Source: Candidatus Neomarinimicrobiota bacterium
Lineage (GTDB): Bacteria > Fidelibacterota > UBA8477 > JABMPR01
NCBI GenBank assembly: GCA_016784545.1
Contig: JADHUM010000026.1
Span: forward strand, 1-49,144
Direction: 5' to 3'
DNA: 49,144 bases
This document shows, piece after piece, positions 6,791-15,548 of the stretch. A model generated the notes under the pieces. That model made no database searches. It was not told the DNA's origin and saw nothing but the letters and a program-made list of their open reading frames with translations. Each line of letters starts with the position of its first letter. Positions within the stretch are counted from its first letter, which is position 1. The position numbers were made by a program, and so were the translations under genes.

Positions 6791-7566
6791 GGCTGTTTAT
6801 TTTTCGGATTAAATAGTCTTCTTAGCTCGCTCATTATCACAATTCCCAGGTTCTTATCCTTGGGCAAATATTGATACTTTCGCAATATAGATTGCATTTT
6901 TTTTGTGTTTAGAACCTTTTTCTTGGCGAAGACACCCAATGTATCAACCTGAATTTCAACATCCAGGAAGTTGAGCAGGATATGATATCTGGGTCTATTC
7001 CAGAAATCGTGAATCATAATTTTAGTATCTTGCGGTGTGTTGAGAATGGTACTGAGGGTTGATGCCACTCTGAATCTACCATCAATTAATACCAAATCAG
7101 GGTTTTGAGGTTGTGAGAATACAGCCAGAGCGAAATTTGGCCATAAATGCTTTTTCTTTCTGGATTTGAGGTGACCCCATTTCCCCATTTCCCCGAAATC
7201 AAAGGTGTGAAAGGTTAAGCGGCCCTGATTCACAGCCAGCTGAATTTCTGGTGTTTGCATAAAATGATTTTGGAGAAATTCAGAGGAAGATTCAACAGAA
7301 TTAATCGTGTTCAATGATGGTACGGAAACAGCATACCTGGTACTTTCCCCTGATCCAAACTCCAGATAAGATTTTGATCGTCCGATGTATTCGTGCAGGA
7401 CACCCAACTCTGCTTGACTCATTGTCATCCCAGTTTCTCCATATTGAATGAGTTGTGCACAAGTTAACTTTGGCATGCACCAAGCAACAAGCATATTTAT
7501 TAAACTTAGATGGGAGAACCAGGATACTGCTATGGTGTCCCGTTGAGATACTATTGATATACCCAT
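6784..7566 (-). CDS. Class I SAM methyltransferase-like protein
   Basis: A 260-residue protein with features of SAM-dependent methyltransferases. YLEFGSGEST (residues 67-76) resembles the glycine-rich motif I, DLVLIDGRFR (157-166) the acidic strand of the substrate side, and HDFWNR (186-191) a later conserved block. It resembles proteins in polysaccharide or surface clusters, but no such cluster is here. The first 45 residues are atypical, and the ATG at 7566 has a poorly placed ribosome site, so the true start may be an internal Met (residue 31 or 47). It is divergent from the pilin gene by about 70 bases. Target unknown. Confidence 0.6.
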   Translation of the reverse strand: MGISIVSQRDTIAVSWFSHLSLINMLVAWCMPKLTCAQLIQYGETGMTMSQAELGVLHEYIGRSKSYLEFGSGESTRYAVSVPSLNTINSVESSSEFLQNHFMQTPEIQLAVNQGRLTFHTFDFGEMGKWGHLKSRKKKHLWPNFALAVFSQPQNPDLVLIDGRFRVASTLSTILNTPQDTKIMIHDFWNRPRYHILLNFLDVEIQVDTLGVFAKKKVLNTKKMQSILRKYQYLPKDKNLGIVIMSELRRLFNPKNKQPL

Positions 7567-7635
7567 TCCTGGACATAAAACTTATATTGTACCCTATCAT
7601 AGAAATTGCAGGGGATACGTAAAGAGCAGCATGTC

Positions 7636-8058
7636 GTGAAAAACGAAACAGCCATACGAGGATTCTCATTAGTCGAACTCATGATCGTCATCGTGATCAT
7701 TGGTGTACTCGCTGGCGCTGCAGTACCCATTTACCAGCATAACCTGGAAGTCGCCAAGCGCGCCGAAGCTGTTGCAGGGATTGGCACTGTTCGAACCCAA
7801 CTCCGTATGTATTATGGCATATATGGTAGCTACCCAATCAGAGATAGTTTTACAAAGGTGGTGGGTGATGATTGGAACGATATCAATAAAGGTGAACTTA
7901 CTATCAAGTATTTTAAAGATAAAAACTTCAAATACAGAAGTTATGATGGTATTGAATACCGCATTAAGTGTCAGAAAAATGGAGTATTAACCCATCAGGT
8001 CTGGATAGATGAAACTGGCCGCTGGTGGTTTGATATGGATGTATTGGATGACGATTAA
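7636..8058 (+). CDS. Type IV pilin-like / pseudopilin protein
   Basis: A class III signal peptide protein. With a GTG start at 7636 the leader is nine residues ending IRG, then FSLVELMIVIVIIGVLAGAA: prepilin peptidase would cut before Phe10 and Glu5 of the mature protein is present. AAAGAG lies nine bases upstream of the GTG; an upstream TTG at 7606 is possible. The mature domain is small (about 130 residues), has the typical YYGIYGSYP after the first helix, and ends acidic (DMDVLDDD). Length and layout fit GspG/PilA-type pseudopilins. No assembly ATPase, secretin or prepilin peptidase gene is nearby, so it must use machinery encoded elsewhere. Confidence 0.85.
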   Translation: MKNETAIRGFSLVELMIVIVIIGVLAGAAVPIYQHNLEVAKRAEAVAGIGTVRTQLRMYYGIYGSYPIRDSFTKVVGDDWNDINKGELTIKYFKDKNFKYRSYDGIEYRIKCQKNGVLTHQVWIDETGRWWFDMDVLDDD

Positions 8059-8067
8059 GCAGAACAG

Positions 8068-8475
8068 CTAGTAATAGGCTGACAAAGATATTTCAAGATT
8101 TCCCCCAGATTCCCCATAGTTGTACTTATATCCAAGCACAGTATCATAACCATCATCGTATATCCCATTGTCACCAATATCAATAAAGATAAAGGCTGTG
8201 AAGTTGTCTGATTTACTTGTGTTAACGGAGAACCTGCAGCTTTCATTCATTCCCGGCTGAACTTCTGATATATCCAGAACGGTGTTATCAAAGCCTGTGT
8301 TTGAATCCCACTTCCCTTTCAAAATTCCCAGATAGACAGTTCCTGTATCACTGAAGAAAGGATCATCTTGCCAGAGAATCCCCACTTCAATATCCAGCAA
8401 AGATTCACATGAGCACAGACACATCACTGTGCAGGTAAAGGCTATTCGGATTTTTCTATTAATTGGGAACTTCAT
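8068..8475 (-). CDS. Putative lipoprotein of unknown function
   Basis: A 135-residue protein with a positively charged start (MKFPINRKIRIA), a hydrophobic stretch and a possible lipobox ending LCSC near residues 20-23, so probably an outer-membrane lipoprotein. The rest is rich in Gly, Asp and aromatic residues and carries DIGDNGIYDDGYDTVLGY, like a small beta-sandwich with an EF-loop-like acidic segment. I do not recognise a family. It is convergent with the pilin gene (9 bases apart) and lies downstream of the nuo terminator. Confidence 0.55.
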   Translation of the reverse strand: MKFPINRKIRIAFTCTVMCLCSCESLLDIEVGILWQDDPFFSDTGTVYLGILKGKWDSNTGFDNTVLDISEVQPGMNESCRFSVNTSKSDNFTAFIFIDIGDNGIYDDGYDTVLGYKYNYGESGGNLEISLSAYY

Positions 8476-8544
8476 AAAATTTTACCTGGGCATGGTTCCC
8501 CTTGAAACCAGATTTTCATACTGGTTCCAGCCATATCTTAAAAT

Positions 8545-8577
8545 AAAAAACCCCACCAATTTTGGCAGGGTTTTTAT
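8545..8577 (-). terminator. Intrinsic terminator of the nuo operon
   Basis: AAACCC and CCAA pair with TTGG and GGGTTT around a short loop, with a 2x2 internal mismatch. A run of T follows on the minus strand and A/T runs lie on both sides. It lies about 20 bases after the nuoN stop. Confidence 0.75.
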
Positions 8578-8595
8578 TCAAACTGAAGTGTTTAT

Positions 8596-10092
8596 TTATT
8601 TAATGAAGAACTGGACTGCATTCTGGGCATAAATGGAGAGGGGGTCACCCAGCATCCAGGCAAATAACAAGGGCAGAGCCAACACGCACAAAAGGATCGT
8701 GACATTGATGGGAGCTTGGTGGATCGTTTCAGGTAATTCAATCTTCCCAAAATACATGGCCTTTACAACTCGCATATAGTAGTAAAGCGATATAACACCA
8801 TTAATCAGACCAATGATAGCCAGCCAGAAATACATATCTCCATATTCAATCAAAGCACGGAAAAGATAGAATTTGGCCACAAAACCACCTGTAGGTGGCA
8901 GACCCGTGAGGGAGAACATAAAGATCGCCATGATCACACCGAGGACGGGTGCTTTATATCCCAAAGCTTTATAGTCTTCAATCTCTTCTGTATCAAAAGC
9001 ATTTTTTATGTGAATAGCCACAAAGAAAGCGCCCAGATTCATGAGCATATAAACTGCAGCGTAATACAATACGGCGGCAATACCTGTTTGATCAGCTACC
9101 ACGACACCAAGCAGCATATAGCCCGCATGGGCAATACTTGAATAGGCCAGCATACGCTTGATATTTGATTGTTGGAGGGCAATGACATTTCCTACCGTCA
9201 TTGAGAGAATCGCCAGGATACCAATGACAGCCTGCCAATTCATGTTGCTCAGTGCAGCCCAGGCTTCCATGTTGGGATTGCCTGCACTGGATAAGGCCAC
9301 ATTGAAGAAACGAATGATAATGGCAAATCCAGCGGCTTTAGGAGCTACGGATAAGAAAGCTGTGATGGGAGCGGGTGCTCCTTCATACACATCAGGGGTC
9401 CAGAAATGGAAGGGTACTGCAGCAATCTTATAGCCAAAGCCTACCAGGATCGTAATCAGAATAATCATCATAAGAGCAGGTGAGGCAGTTCCAGCTGAAA
9501 GTGCTGCTTGAATTTCAAAAATGTCAGCACTGCCTGTGAGACCATACAACAATGAGAATCCGTAGAGCAGGATCCCAGAGCTGAAAGCACCAAACACAAC
9601 GTATTTGATAGAAGCCTCATTGGAGCGCATCTGTTCCTTCAGATATCCTGAAAGGAGATAACTCATAATGCTGACCATCTCGAGAGAGATGTATATACTT
9701 AGCAGATGGGTCGCTGATACCAGAAAATACATGCCCAGGACCAGGACCAGGAGCAGCGTATAATATTCCCCTACCCTCCTGTTCTTCAACTCGTTGGAGT
9801 TGAATGACATCCACATTACTAATATGGTACCCAGAGTTACCAGTATCTTTAGATAGTTACCAAAAGGGTCCACGGCCAGCATATTTGAAAATATGCCAAC
9901 AGAAGTTGAAACATCCTGGCCGATGAGGGCAATGGTCACCAGTACCAGCCCTGCTAATGCAACATATCCAGATCGGATAGAAGTATCGGCCTTCTGGAAG
10001 AGGTCGAACAAAATGACGAGGAGCAATATCCCGGTAAGCATCATCTCAGGTATGAAATAGGAGAGATCCGTCATGATTTGATTAAGGTTCAT
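8596..10092 (-). CDS. nuoN: NADH-quinone oxidoreductase subunit N
   Basis: One of the three antiporter-like proton-pumping membrane subunits of respiratory complex I. The 498 residues contain about 14 membrane helices. Conserved features include LSIYISLEMVSIMSYLLSG with the key Glu in helix 5, and the lysine-bearing GFGYKIAAVPFHFWTPDVYEGAP and NIKRMLAYSSIAHAGYM blocks. It is the last gene of the nuo operon, 17 bases after nuoM, and is followed by a terminator. Normal length, intact. Confidence 0.96.
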   Translation of the reverse strand: MNLNQIMTDLSYFIPEMMLTGILLLVILFDLFQKADTSIRSGYVALAGLVLVTIALIGQDVSTSVGIFSNMLAVDPFGNYLKILVTLGTILVMWMSFNSNELKNRRVGEYYTLLLVLVLGMYFLVSATHLLSIYISLEMVSIMSYLLSGYLKEQMRSNEASIKYVVFGAFSSGILLYGFSLLYGLTGSADIFEIQAALSAGTASPALMMIILITILVGFGYKIAAVPFHFWTPDVYEGAPAPITAFLSVAPKAAGFAIIIRFFNVALSSAGNPNMEAWAALSNMNWQAVIGILAILSMTVGNVIALQQSNIKRMLAYSSIAHAGYMLLGVVVADQTGIAAVLYYAAVYMLMNLGAFFVAIHIKNAFDTEEIEDYKALGYKAPVLGVIMAIFMFSLTGLPPTGGFVAKFYLFRALIEYGDMYFWLAIIGLINGVISLYYYMRVVKAMYFGKIELPETIHQAPINVTILLCVLALPLLFAWMLGDPLSIYAQNAVQFFIK

Positions 10093-10109
10093 AAGAATGT
10101 CCTATTTGA

Positions 10110-11618
10110 TTACAGACCAGCTACCATTCCGGCGGTTTTGACAGCTTCCACCAGATGATTCAGGGTGGCGCTCATCAAATTCAGCATGGGTGTGGGATAC
10201 ACACCAAGGAAGAAAGTGATTATTGCCAGGGGTATCAGAGCAAATAATTCGCGATTATTGATCTCCTCCAATTTCTCGTATTTACTATTGAGTTCACCCA
10301 TAAATATTCTCTGATAAGCCCAGAGGAAATAGCCTGCATTGAGGACGATACCAATGGTGGCAAATATGGTAATCCAGGTAAATACCGGGAAGGCACCAAT
10401 CATACAGAGTGCTTCTGAAATAAAACCTGAGAAACCAGGTAGTCCGAGACCGGCAAAAAATGCCATGGCTGTGACACCTGCATAAATTGGGACCACCTTG
10501 GCAATTCCACCAAAACCTTCAATATCACGATGGTGTGCTCGGTCATAGAGGACACCGACCAACATAAAGAGCATGGCTGAGATGGTACCATGGTTGAACA
10601 TCTGGAAAACAGCGCCGTTCATACCAGCTGGTGTGAGGGCTGCCATACCCAAAAGGACAAATCCCATATGAGAAACTGAAGAGTAAGCAACCATCTTCTT
10701 CAGGTCCCTTTGCGCCAATGCCGCCATAGCGCCGTAAATGATGTTTATAAGGCCGAGTATAGCCAGCGGCAGGGCGAACCATAGGGTGGCATCTTTAAGT
10801 ACAGGAAAGCTGATTCTGAGGAAGCCATAGGTTCCCATTTTCAGCAAGACACCGGCAAGAATAACAGAGATGGCAGTTGGTGCTTCAACGTGTGCCAGGG
10901 GTAACCAGGTATGGAAGGGGAAAATGGGCACTTTGATAGCAAAACCAACAAAGAGCAGAATAAATATCACCTTCCCGGCATTCATCCCCAACAGCAATGC
11001 ATTGCCAAATTGTGAGGAGTGTTCAGCCAGAAGCAGCATGTTAAAGGTATGGGGCTCAGAAATGAAATAGAGCGCTAACATTCCCAACAGAAGCAGCACA
11101 GATCCAAAAAGGGTATATAAGAAAAATTTAATGGCAGCATATTCACGTTGTGGACCACCCCAGATACCAATCAAGAAGTACATTGGCAGGAGCATGACTT
11201 CCCAGAAGATATAGAACAGGAAGAAGTCCAGGGATGAAAAGACACCCATCATACCTGCATCGAGAAGCAGGAAGAGAGCAAAATACCCCTTTTGAGCTTT
11301 CTCAATATTCCATGATGTAAATACAGCCAGGAAACTTAAAAGGGCTGTAAGCAGAATCATGGGGGCACTCAGGCCATCAATTCCCATAAAATATTCAATG
11401 TTAAAGGCTGGAATCCAGGCGAAATGCTCCTGAAGCTGAACCTCTGAACTTGAGAAATCGAAGATGTATAAAATCCAGATAGCCAGAATTAATTGGAGAC
11501 CAGTGATGGCAGCTGCACCCCAGCGGATAATGTCCAACTTTTCCTTGGGGATCAGGGCAATAATCACCGCTCCAAATACTGGCAGGAAGGTTACAATGCT
11601 TAGTAAATGATTTTCCAT
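10110..11618 (-). CDS. nuoM: NADH-quinone oxidoreductase subunit M
   Basis: Proton-pumping membrane subunit of complex I, 502 residues and about 14 helices. Diagnostic blocks are YIFWEVMLLPMYFLIGIWGG (the conserved Glu), FLLFVGFAIKVPIFPFHTWLPLAHVEAP-type sequence (Lys and the HTWLP motif) and DLKKMVAYSSVSHMGFVLLG. Spacing to nuoL is 23 bases and to nuoN 17, so it is part of one transcript. Nothing unusual seen. Confidence 0.96.
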   Translation of the reverse strand: MENHLLSIVTFLPVFGAVIIALIPKEKLDIIRWGAAAITGLQLILAIWILYIFDFSSSEVQLQEHFAWIPAFNIEYFMGIDGLSAPMILLTALLSFLAVFTSWNIEKAQKGYFALFLLLDAGMMGVFSSLDFFLFYIFWEVMLLPMYFLIGIWGGPQREYAAIKFFLYTLFGSVLLLLGMLALYFISEPHTFNMLLLAEHSSQFGNALLLGMNAGKVIFILLFVGFAIKVPIFPFHTWLPLAHVEAPTAISVILAGVLLKMGTYGFLRISFPVLKDATLWFALPLAILGLINIIYGAMAALAQRDLKKMVAYSSVSHMGFVLLGMAALTPAGMNGAVFQMFNHGTISAMLFMLVGVLYDRAHHRDIEGFGGIAKVVPIYAGVTAMAFFAGLGLPGFSGFISEALCMIGAFPVFTWITIFATIGIVLNAGYFLWAYQRIFMGELNSKYEKLEEINNRELFALIPLAIITFFLGVYPTPMLNLMSATLNHLVEAVKTAGMVAGL

Positions 11619-11641
11619 GGCGTTAATCGACTCCTTCAGTC

Positions 11642-13744
11642 CTAGAATACATTGACGACATACAGCAGCGCTGCGCCGATCAATACAAAAATGAGATAAT
11701 TTTGAATTTTACCGGTTTGGATGAACTTTAAGGTCCACCCCAACCATTGAAAGATGATACCGGCGAAATTGACGGCGCCATCCACGATAAGATCATCTGC
11801 CAGACCCACTCCCTTGGAAGTACGTTTGGTGTTGCGACCCCATCCGTTGATGAGATAATGATCATAAAAGTCCAGATCAAAACGACCAAGTGCGTTACAG
11901 CCCTTGAGAAAGGGTCGTATTATTCCGTTGATATAGAATTCATCCATATACCACTTGTTATATGATCCCCGATAGAGTGCTCCCAGTTTGGCAGCCAGCT
12001 TATCAGCAGAAATTTTATTTAACAGGTATACCAGAACAGAGAGCAGAATACCCAGACCAGCAACCAAGAGTGAAGTTACCATGGCTGGGATATGAGCTTC
12101 ATGCATACCATGTTCAAAATGCTCCAGGTCAAATGCAGGACCAGTGGTTACTGCACTCTCTGGAGATTGAACTACCGTAGTAAACCAACCATGATCTGAG
12201 ATGGGATTTACTGATGGCAGTGTGAAGACGAAAAATAATGACAGGATAGCCAGAATGATTAATGGAATCGTCATGACTTTGGGCGACTCCTTGATATGTC
12301 TGAAAATCTGAGGTTGCCTGGCTTCACCGTAAAAGGTCATAAAGATCAGGCGAAACATATAGAAAGCCGTAATAGCTGCGGCTCCAAATCCAAATACAGG
12401 GAGAATCCAGGCCAGATGGAGATGGGCCAGCCAGCCATCATGAACGTTGGCAGCATAGTTCCAGGTTCCAGCAAGAATGGCATCCTTGCTTAGAAAACCT
12501 GAAAATAGAGGTATACCAGAAATTGCAGCTGTGGTCACCATGAAGACACCAAAGGTGATGGGCATCTTGGTTCTTAAACCACCCATGTTGCGCATATCCT
12601 GTGGATCAGTCTCATGATCATTCAAATGATGGAGACTATGATGCATGGCGTGAATCACAGATCCAGAGGCCAGAAATAAAGCTCCTTTAAACATGGCGTG
12701 GGTCACGAGGTGGAAGAAACCGGCCACATAAGCGCCTGTTCCAAGTGCCATAATCATATAGCCCAACTGGCTTACAGTAGAATAGGCCAGTACCTTCTTA
12801 ATATCGTTCTGCGTGATGGCGATGGTGGCTGCATAAATGGCCGTCACCCCTCCAATAAAAGCAATGGTTGCCATGGCATCAGCAGTAAGAAAAGGAAAGA
12901 TGCGAACCACAAGATAAACACCGGCAGCGACCATGGTAGCGGCGTGGATCAGTGCTGATACGGGTGTTGGACCTTCCATGGCATCAGGTAACCAAACATG
13001 TAGTGGAAATTGTGCAGATTTTCCCACGGCACCCATAAACACCAGGACACCTGCAAAAGTGAGAAGTTTGTGGGGTTCAATACCACCAAACAACATCCCG
13101 GCGTTGGCCGCCCACAACCCATCATGGATTCTCTCGCCAATCAGCTGGAAATTGAATGTCCCCAGGACCGTGGCGATAATTAGCATGCCTGTAAACATAC
13201 CGATATCACCGATACGATTGGCAATAAAGGCTTTCTTACTGGCATTCGCTGCTGAATCTTTTTCCCACCAGTGTCCAATGAGCAGATAGGATGAGAGTCC
13301 TACCAGTTCCCAGAAGATATAGATCATGAAAAGACTGTTGGCCAGGACGATACCATTCATGGAAAAGGTAAAGATTCCCAGAAAACCAAAATATCTGGAG
13401 TAACGGACATCCCCGGCCATGTATGCTGTGGAATAAAGGTGAACCAAAGATGAGATAATGGCCACTACCACCAGCATAATCACGGTGATGTTGTCTATAT
13501 AGACACCAAGATCAATTTTGAATAAGCCCAGATCCAACCAACTCTGATGTAGTTCCAGACTAAAATTGGGATCGCTCTTTGAAAGCATCATGCCCAGCAT
13601 GACCAGGGACAGTATTAAAGTTATAAATTGAATACCTACTGAGACCCACTCCCCCTTCTTCTCTTCAAAACGTCTGAAAGAGAAAATCTGAAAGACAAAT
13701 GAGAACAGCGGGAGAAACAGAATGAAGAGTGCTAATTTAATCAT
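11642..13744 (-). CDS. nuoL: NADH-quinone oxidoreductase subunit L
   Basis: The distal proton-pumping subunit of complex I. Its 700 residues comprise the N-terminal domain, the antiporter core (FWELVGLSSYLLIGHWWE; SAQFPLHVWLPDAMEGPTPVSALIHAATMV; DIKKVLAYSTVSQLGYM) and a C-terminal part with the long lateral helix and final membrane anchor (YLIFVLIGAALLYVVNVF). A soluble His-rich stretch (FEHGMHEAHIPAM) precedes the lateral helix. Length is slightly above the E. coli 613 residues. It lies between nuoK (11-base gap) and nuoM. Confidence 0.96.
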   Translation of the reverse strand: MIKLALFILFLPLFSFVFQIFSFRRFEEKKGEWVSVGIQFITLILSLVMLGMMLSKSDPNFSLELHQSWLDLGLFKIDLGVYIDNITVIMLVVVAIISSLVHLYSTAYMAGDVRYSRYFGFLGIFTFSMNGIVLANSLFMIYIFWELVGLSSYLLIGHWWEKDSAANASKKAFIANRIGDIGMFTGMLIIATVLGTFNFQLIGERIHDGLWAANAGMLFGGIEPHKLLTFAGVLVFMGAVGKSAQFPLHVWLPDAMEGPTPVSALIHAATMVAAGVYLVVRIFPFLTADAMATIAFIGGVTAIYAATIAITQNDIKKVLAYSTVSQLGYMIMALGTGAYVAGFFHLVTHAMFKGALFLASGSVIHAMHHSLHHLNDHETDPQDMRNMGGLRTKMPITFGVFMVTTAAISGIPLFSGFLSKDAILAGTWNYAANVHDGWLAHLHLAWILPVFGFGAAAITAFYMFRLIFMTFYGEARQPQIFRHIKESPKVMTIPLIILAILSLFFVFTLPSVNPISDHGWFTTVVQSPESAVTTGPAFDLEHFEHGMHEAHIPAMVTSLLVAGLGILLSVLVYLLNKISADKLAAKLGALYRGSYNKWYMDEFYINGIIRPFLKGCNALGRFDLDFYDHYLINGWGRNTKRTSKGVGLADDLIVDGAVNFAGIIFQWLGWTLKFIQTGKIQNYLIFVLIGAALLYVVNVF

Positions 13745-13755
13745 ATCAGCTGCAC

Positions 13756-14061
13756 CTACTGTTTAAGTGCGTTGGCTTCATCAACATTGATGTGCCCGCG
13801 GTCGTTATAGAGATTCAAGACAATTGCCAGGGCGACTGCAGCTTCGGCAGCGGCCAACATGATGATAAAGACTGACATGAGATGTCCGTCCAGATTGTGG
13901 GTCACAAACTTTGAGAACGCTACGAAGTTGATATTCGCTGCATTCAGGATGAGTTCCACACCCATGAGGATGGCCACAGCATTACGGCGTGTTATCACAG
14001 TATATAATCCAAGACTGAACAGGATGGCACTGAGGACGAGGTAAGAAGACAGATGATCCAT
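13756..14061 (-). CDS. nuoK: NADH-quinone oxidoreductase subunit K
   Basis: Small three-helix membrane subunit of complex I (101 residues). The start is ATG at 14061, preceded by AAGGAG and one base after the nuoJ stop; a longer frame reaching back into nuoJ is not the gene. The conserved Glu residues of the proton path are present in LMGVELILNAANINFVAF and MLAAAEAAVALAIVL. Confidence 0.95.
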   Translation of the reverse strand: MDHLSSYLVLSAILFSLGLYTVITRRNAVAILMGVELILNAANINFVAFSKFVTHNLDGHLMSVFIIMLAAAEAAVALAIVLNLYNDRGHINVDEANALKQ

Positions 14062-14062
14062 C

Positions 14063-14554
14063 TTATTGCTCCTTTCTCGCCAGAGTAGCTGCACCGATGA
14101 GGGCACCCAGCAGGAGTACTGAGGCAATCTCAAACAATATCAGATAGTCGGTAAATAATAAGTTTCCAATGCCTGTCACCGTATCTGTAAACGCCATGGG
14201 CAGGGTTGAACCAACCCAGTCGTGAGGTAGCACTGCCGTAAGAATGATGCCTGCAACTCCAAGCACTACCACGAGGCCCACACCCTTTTGCACTGAGCTT
14301 TGAGAGATCCGAGCAGTGGATATTTGATTGGTGAGCATGATTCCAAAAACCAAGAGAACCAGGATGCCACCGACATACACCACGATCTGGGTAACGGCCA
14401 GGAAGTCTGCGTTTAGGAAAATGTAAATACCGGCGACCCCTAAAAAGGTACCCATAAGGGCAAACACCGAGTGAATCAGGTTATTTCCGAATGCTACCAG
14501 TGCTGCTGATGCGACGATCAGCGCCCAGATAACCCAGAAAATGAAATCAGCCAT
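14063..14554 (-). CDS. nuoJ: NADH-quinone oxidoreductase subunit J
   Basis: Membrane subunit of complex I, 163 residues, five helices. The start ATG at 14554 overlaps the end of nuoI by eight bases (ATGGCTGA), which suggests coupled translation. Typical blocks are NLIHSVFALMGTFLGVAGIYIFLNADFLAVTQIVVYVGGILVLLVFGIML, including the pi-bulge helix 3 region. The longer open frame upstream lies inside nuoI and is a shadow. Confidence 0.95.
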   Translation of the reverse strand: MADFIFWVIWALIVASAALVAFGNNLIHSVFALMGTFLGVAGIYIFLNADFLAVTQIVVYVGGILVLLVFGIMLTNQISTARISQSSVQKGVGLVVVLGVAGIILTAVLPHDWVGSTLPMAFTDTVTGIGNLLFTDYLILFEIASVLLLGALIGAATLARKEQ

Positions 14555-15539
14555 TCTCAGTCTCCCCTTTTGAAGAATCTTCTGGTTCAATTGATGTTTC
14601 AGGTTCTGATGTATTCTCAGGTGATACGGGCTTGACCTCTGGAACATCTGGTGTGGTAATGGTTTCCATGGGGACCTCAATCCTGTCCATGGGTTCAGGC
14701 TCACGAGCACTCTCAAGAGCTGGTACATCTACGGGAGCGGGCTCGGCATGAACAACAGGGGTCTCTGATCTAAATGGTGGCGCAGGAGCTACTGATTCAG
14801 CAGGAGCAGCAGGTGTTTCTGCTATAACTGGTGCTGCATGAGCGACTGATTCAGTCGATGATGCAGGTTCGGCCTGAGCTTTTGCTGCTTCACGAGCCGC
14901 TTCTTCCGCCTTGGCCGCCGCTGCTTTTTCAGCGGCAACTTTCTTGGCTTCCATGACAGCAGCCTTAGCCGCAGCCGCTTTATCAGCTTCAGCCTGGCGT
15001 TGTGCACGCTCGATGGGAGAAACCTTGGAGAACTCATAAATCAGGTGATCACGATCCCTCCAGCGTTCTTCAGGCGTCACAGCAAGCTTGACGTTATCAT
15101 TACTTATGAACTGATAGTCTGGAGTCATGTGAATACAGTCTTCTGGACATGGGTGGGTACAGAGATCACAAAACATACACTCGCTCATATCAATGATAAA
15201 ACTGGTAACCCTTAATTTGATTTTGGTGTCATTTTTGGTGGTGCCAATATCTTCTTCAGGACCAGCCTTGAAGGTTTCAATATGGATACAATTCACAGGG
15301 CAGGCACGTTCGCAGGCTTTGCAACCGATACAATCCTCAAAATCGACAACCAGCTTTGAACGAATGGTGTTATAACTCTCAAGGTCACCCACACCAATAT
15401 TCCTGGTGGGAATTGGCCAGACTTCATCGGGATACTGCAAAGTAACGTGTTCGCGGGGTCGTACAAAATACCCCATAGTCACTCTCATCCCGTCAACCAG
15501 GGTGGTGATGGCATTGCTAATATTACTGAAATAGCTCAT
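14547..15539 (-). CDS. nuoI: NADH-quinone oxidoreductase subunit I with long C-terminal tail
   Basis: Carries the two 4Fe-4S clusters N6a and N6b on the peripheral arm of complex I. Residues 70-80 (C70, C73, C76, C80) and 121-131 (C121, C124, C127, C131) are the two cluster motifs, with extra Cys at 84 and 135. After residue about 178 comes a tail of roughly 150 residues that ordinary NuoI (about 180 residues) lacks: first an Ala/Lys/Glu helix-former (178-224), then a Pro/Ala/Glu/Thr-rich disordered stretch to the end. The tail reads in frame through to a stop that overlaps nuoJ, so it is translated as part of NuoI rather than a separate gene. Confidence 0.93.
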   Translation of the reverse strand: MSYFSNISNAITTLVDGMRVTMGYFVRPREHVTLQYPDEVWPIPTRNIGVGDLESYNTIRSKLVVDFEDCIGCKACERACPVNCIHIETFKAGPEEDIGTTKNDTKIKLRVTSFIIDMSECMFCDLCTHPCPEDCIHMTPDYQFISNDNVKLAVTPEERWRDRDHLIYEFSKVSPIERAQRQAEADKAAAAKAAVMEAKKVAAEKAAAAKAEEAAREAAKAQAEPASSTESVAHAAPVIAETPAAPAESVAPAPPFRSETPVVHAEPAPVDVPALESAREPEPMDRIEVPMETITTPDVPEVKPVSPENTSEPETSIEPEDSSKGETENG

Positions 15540-15548
15540 GGTTCTATC

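Noticed and set aside
14062-14133. Extended nuoK start
   Set aside because: The extension lies within nuoJ; ATG at 14061 has a strong ribosome site and gives normal length.
14555-14728. Extended nuoJ start
   Set aside because: The added residues are nuoI sequence in another frame; the ATG at 14554 gives a normal NuoJ.
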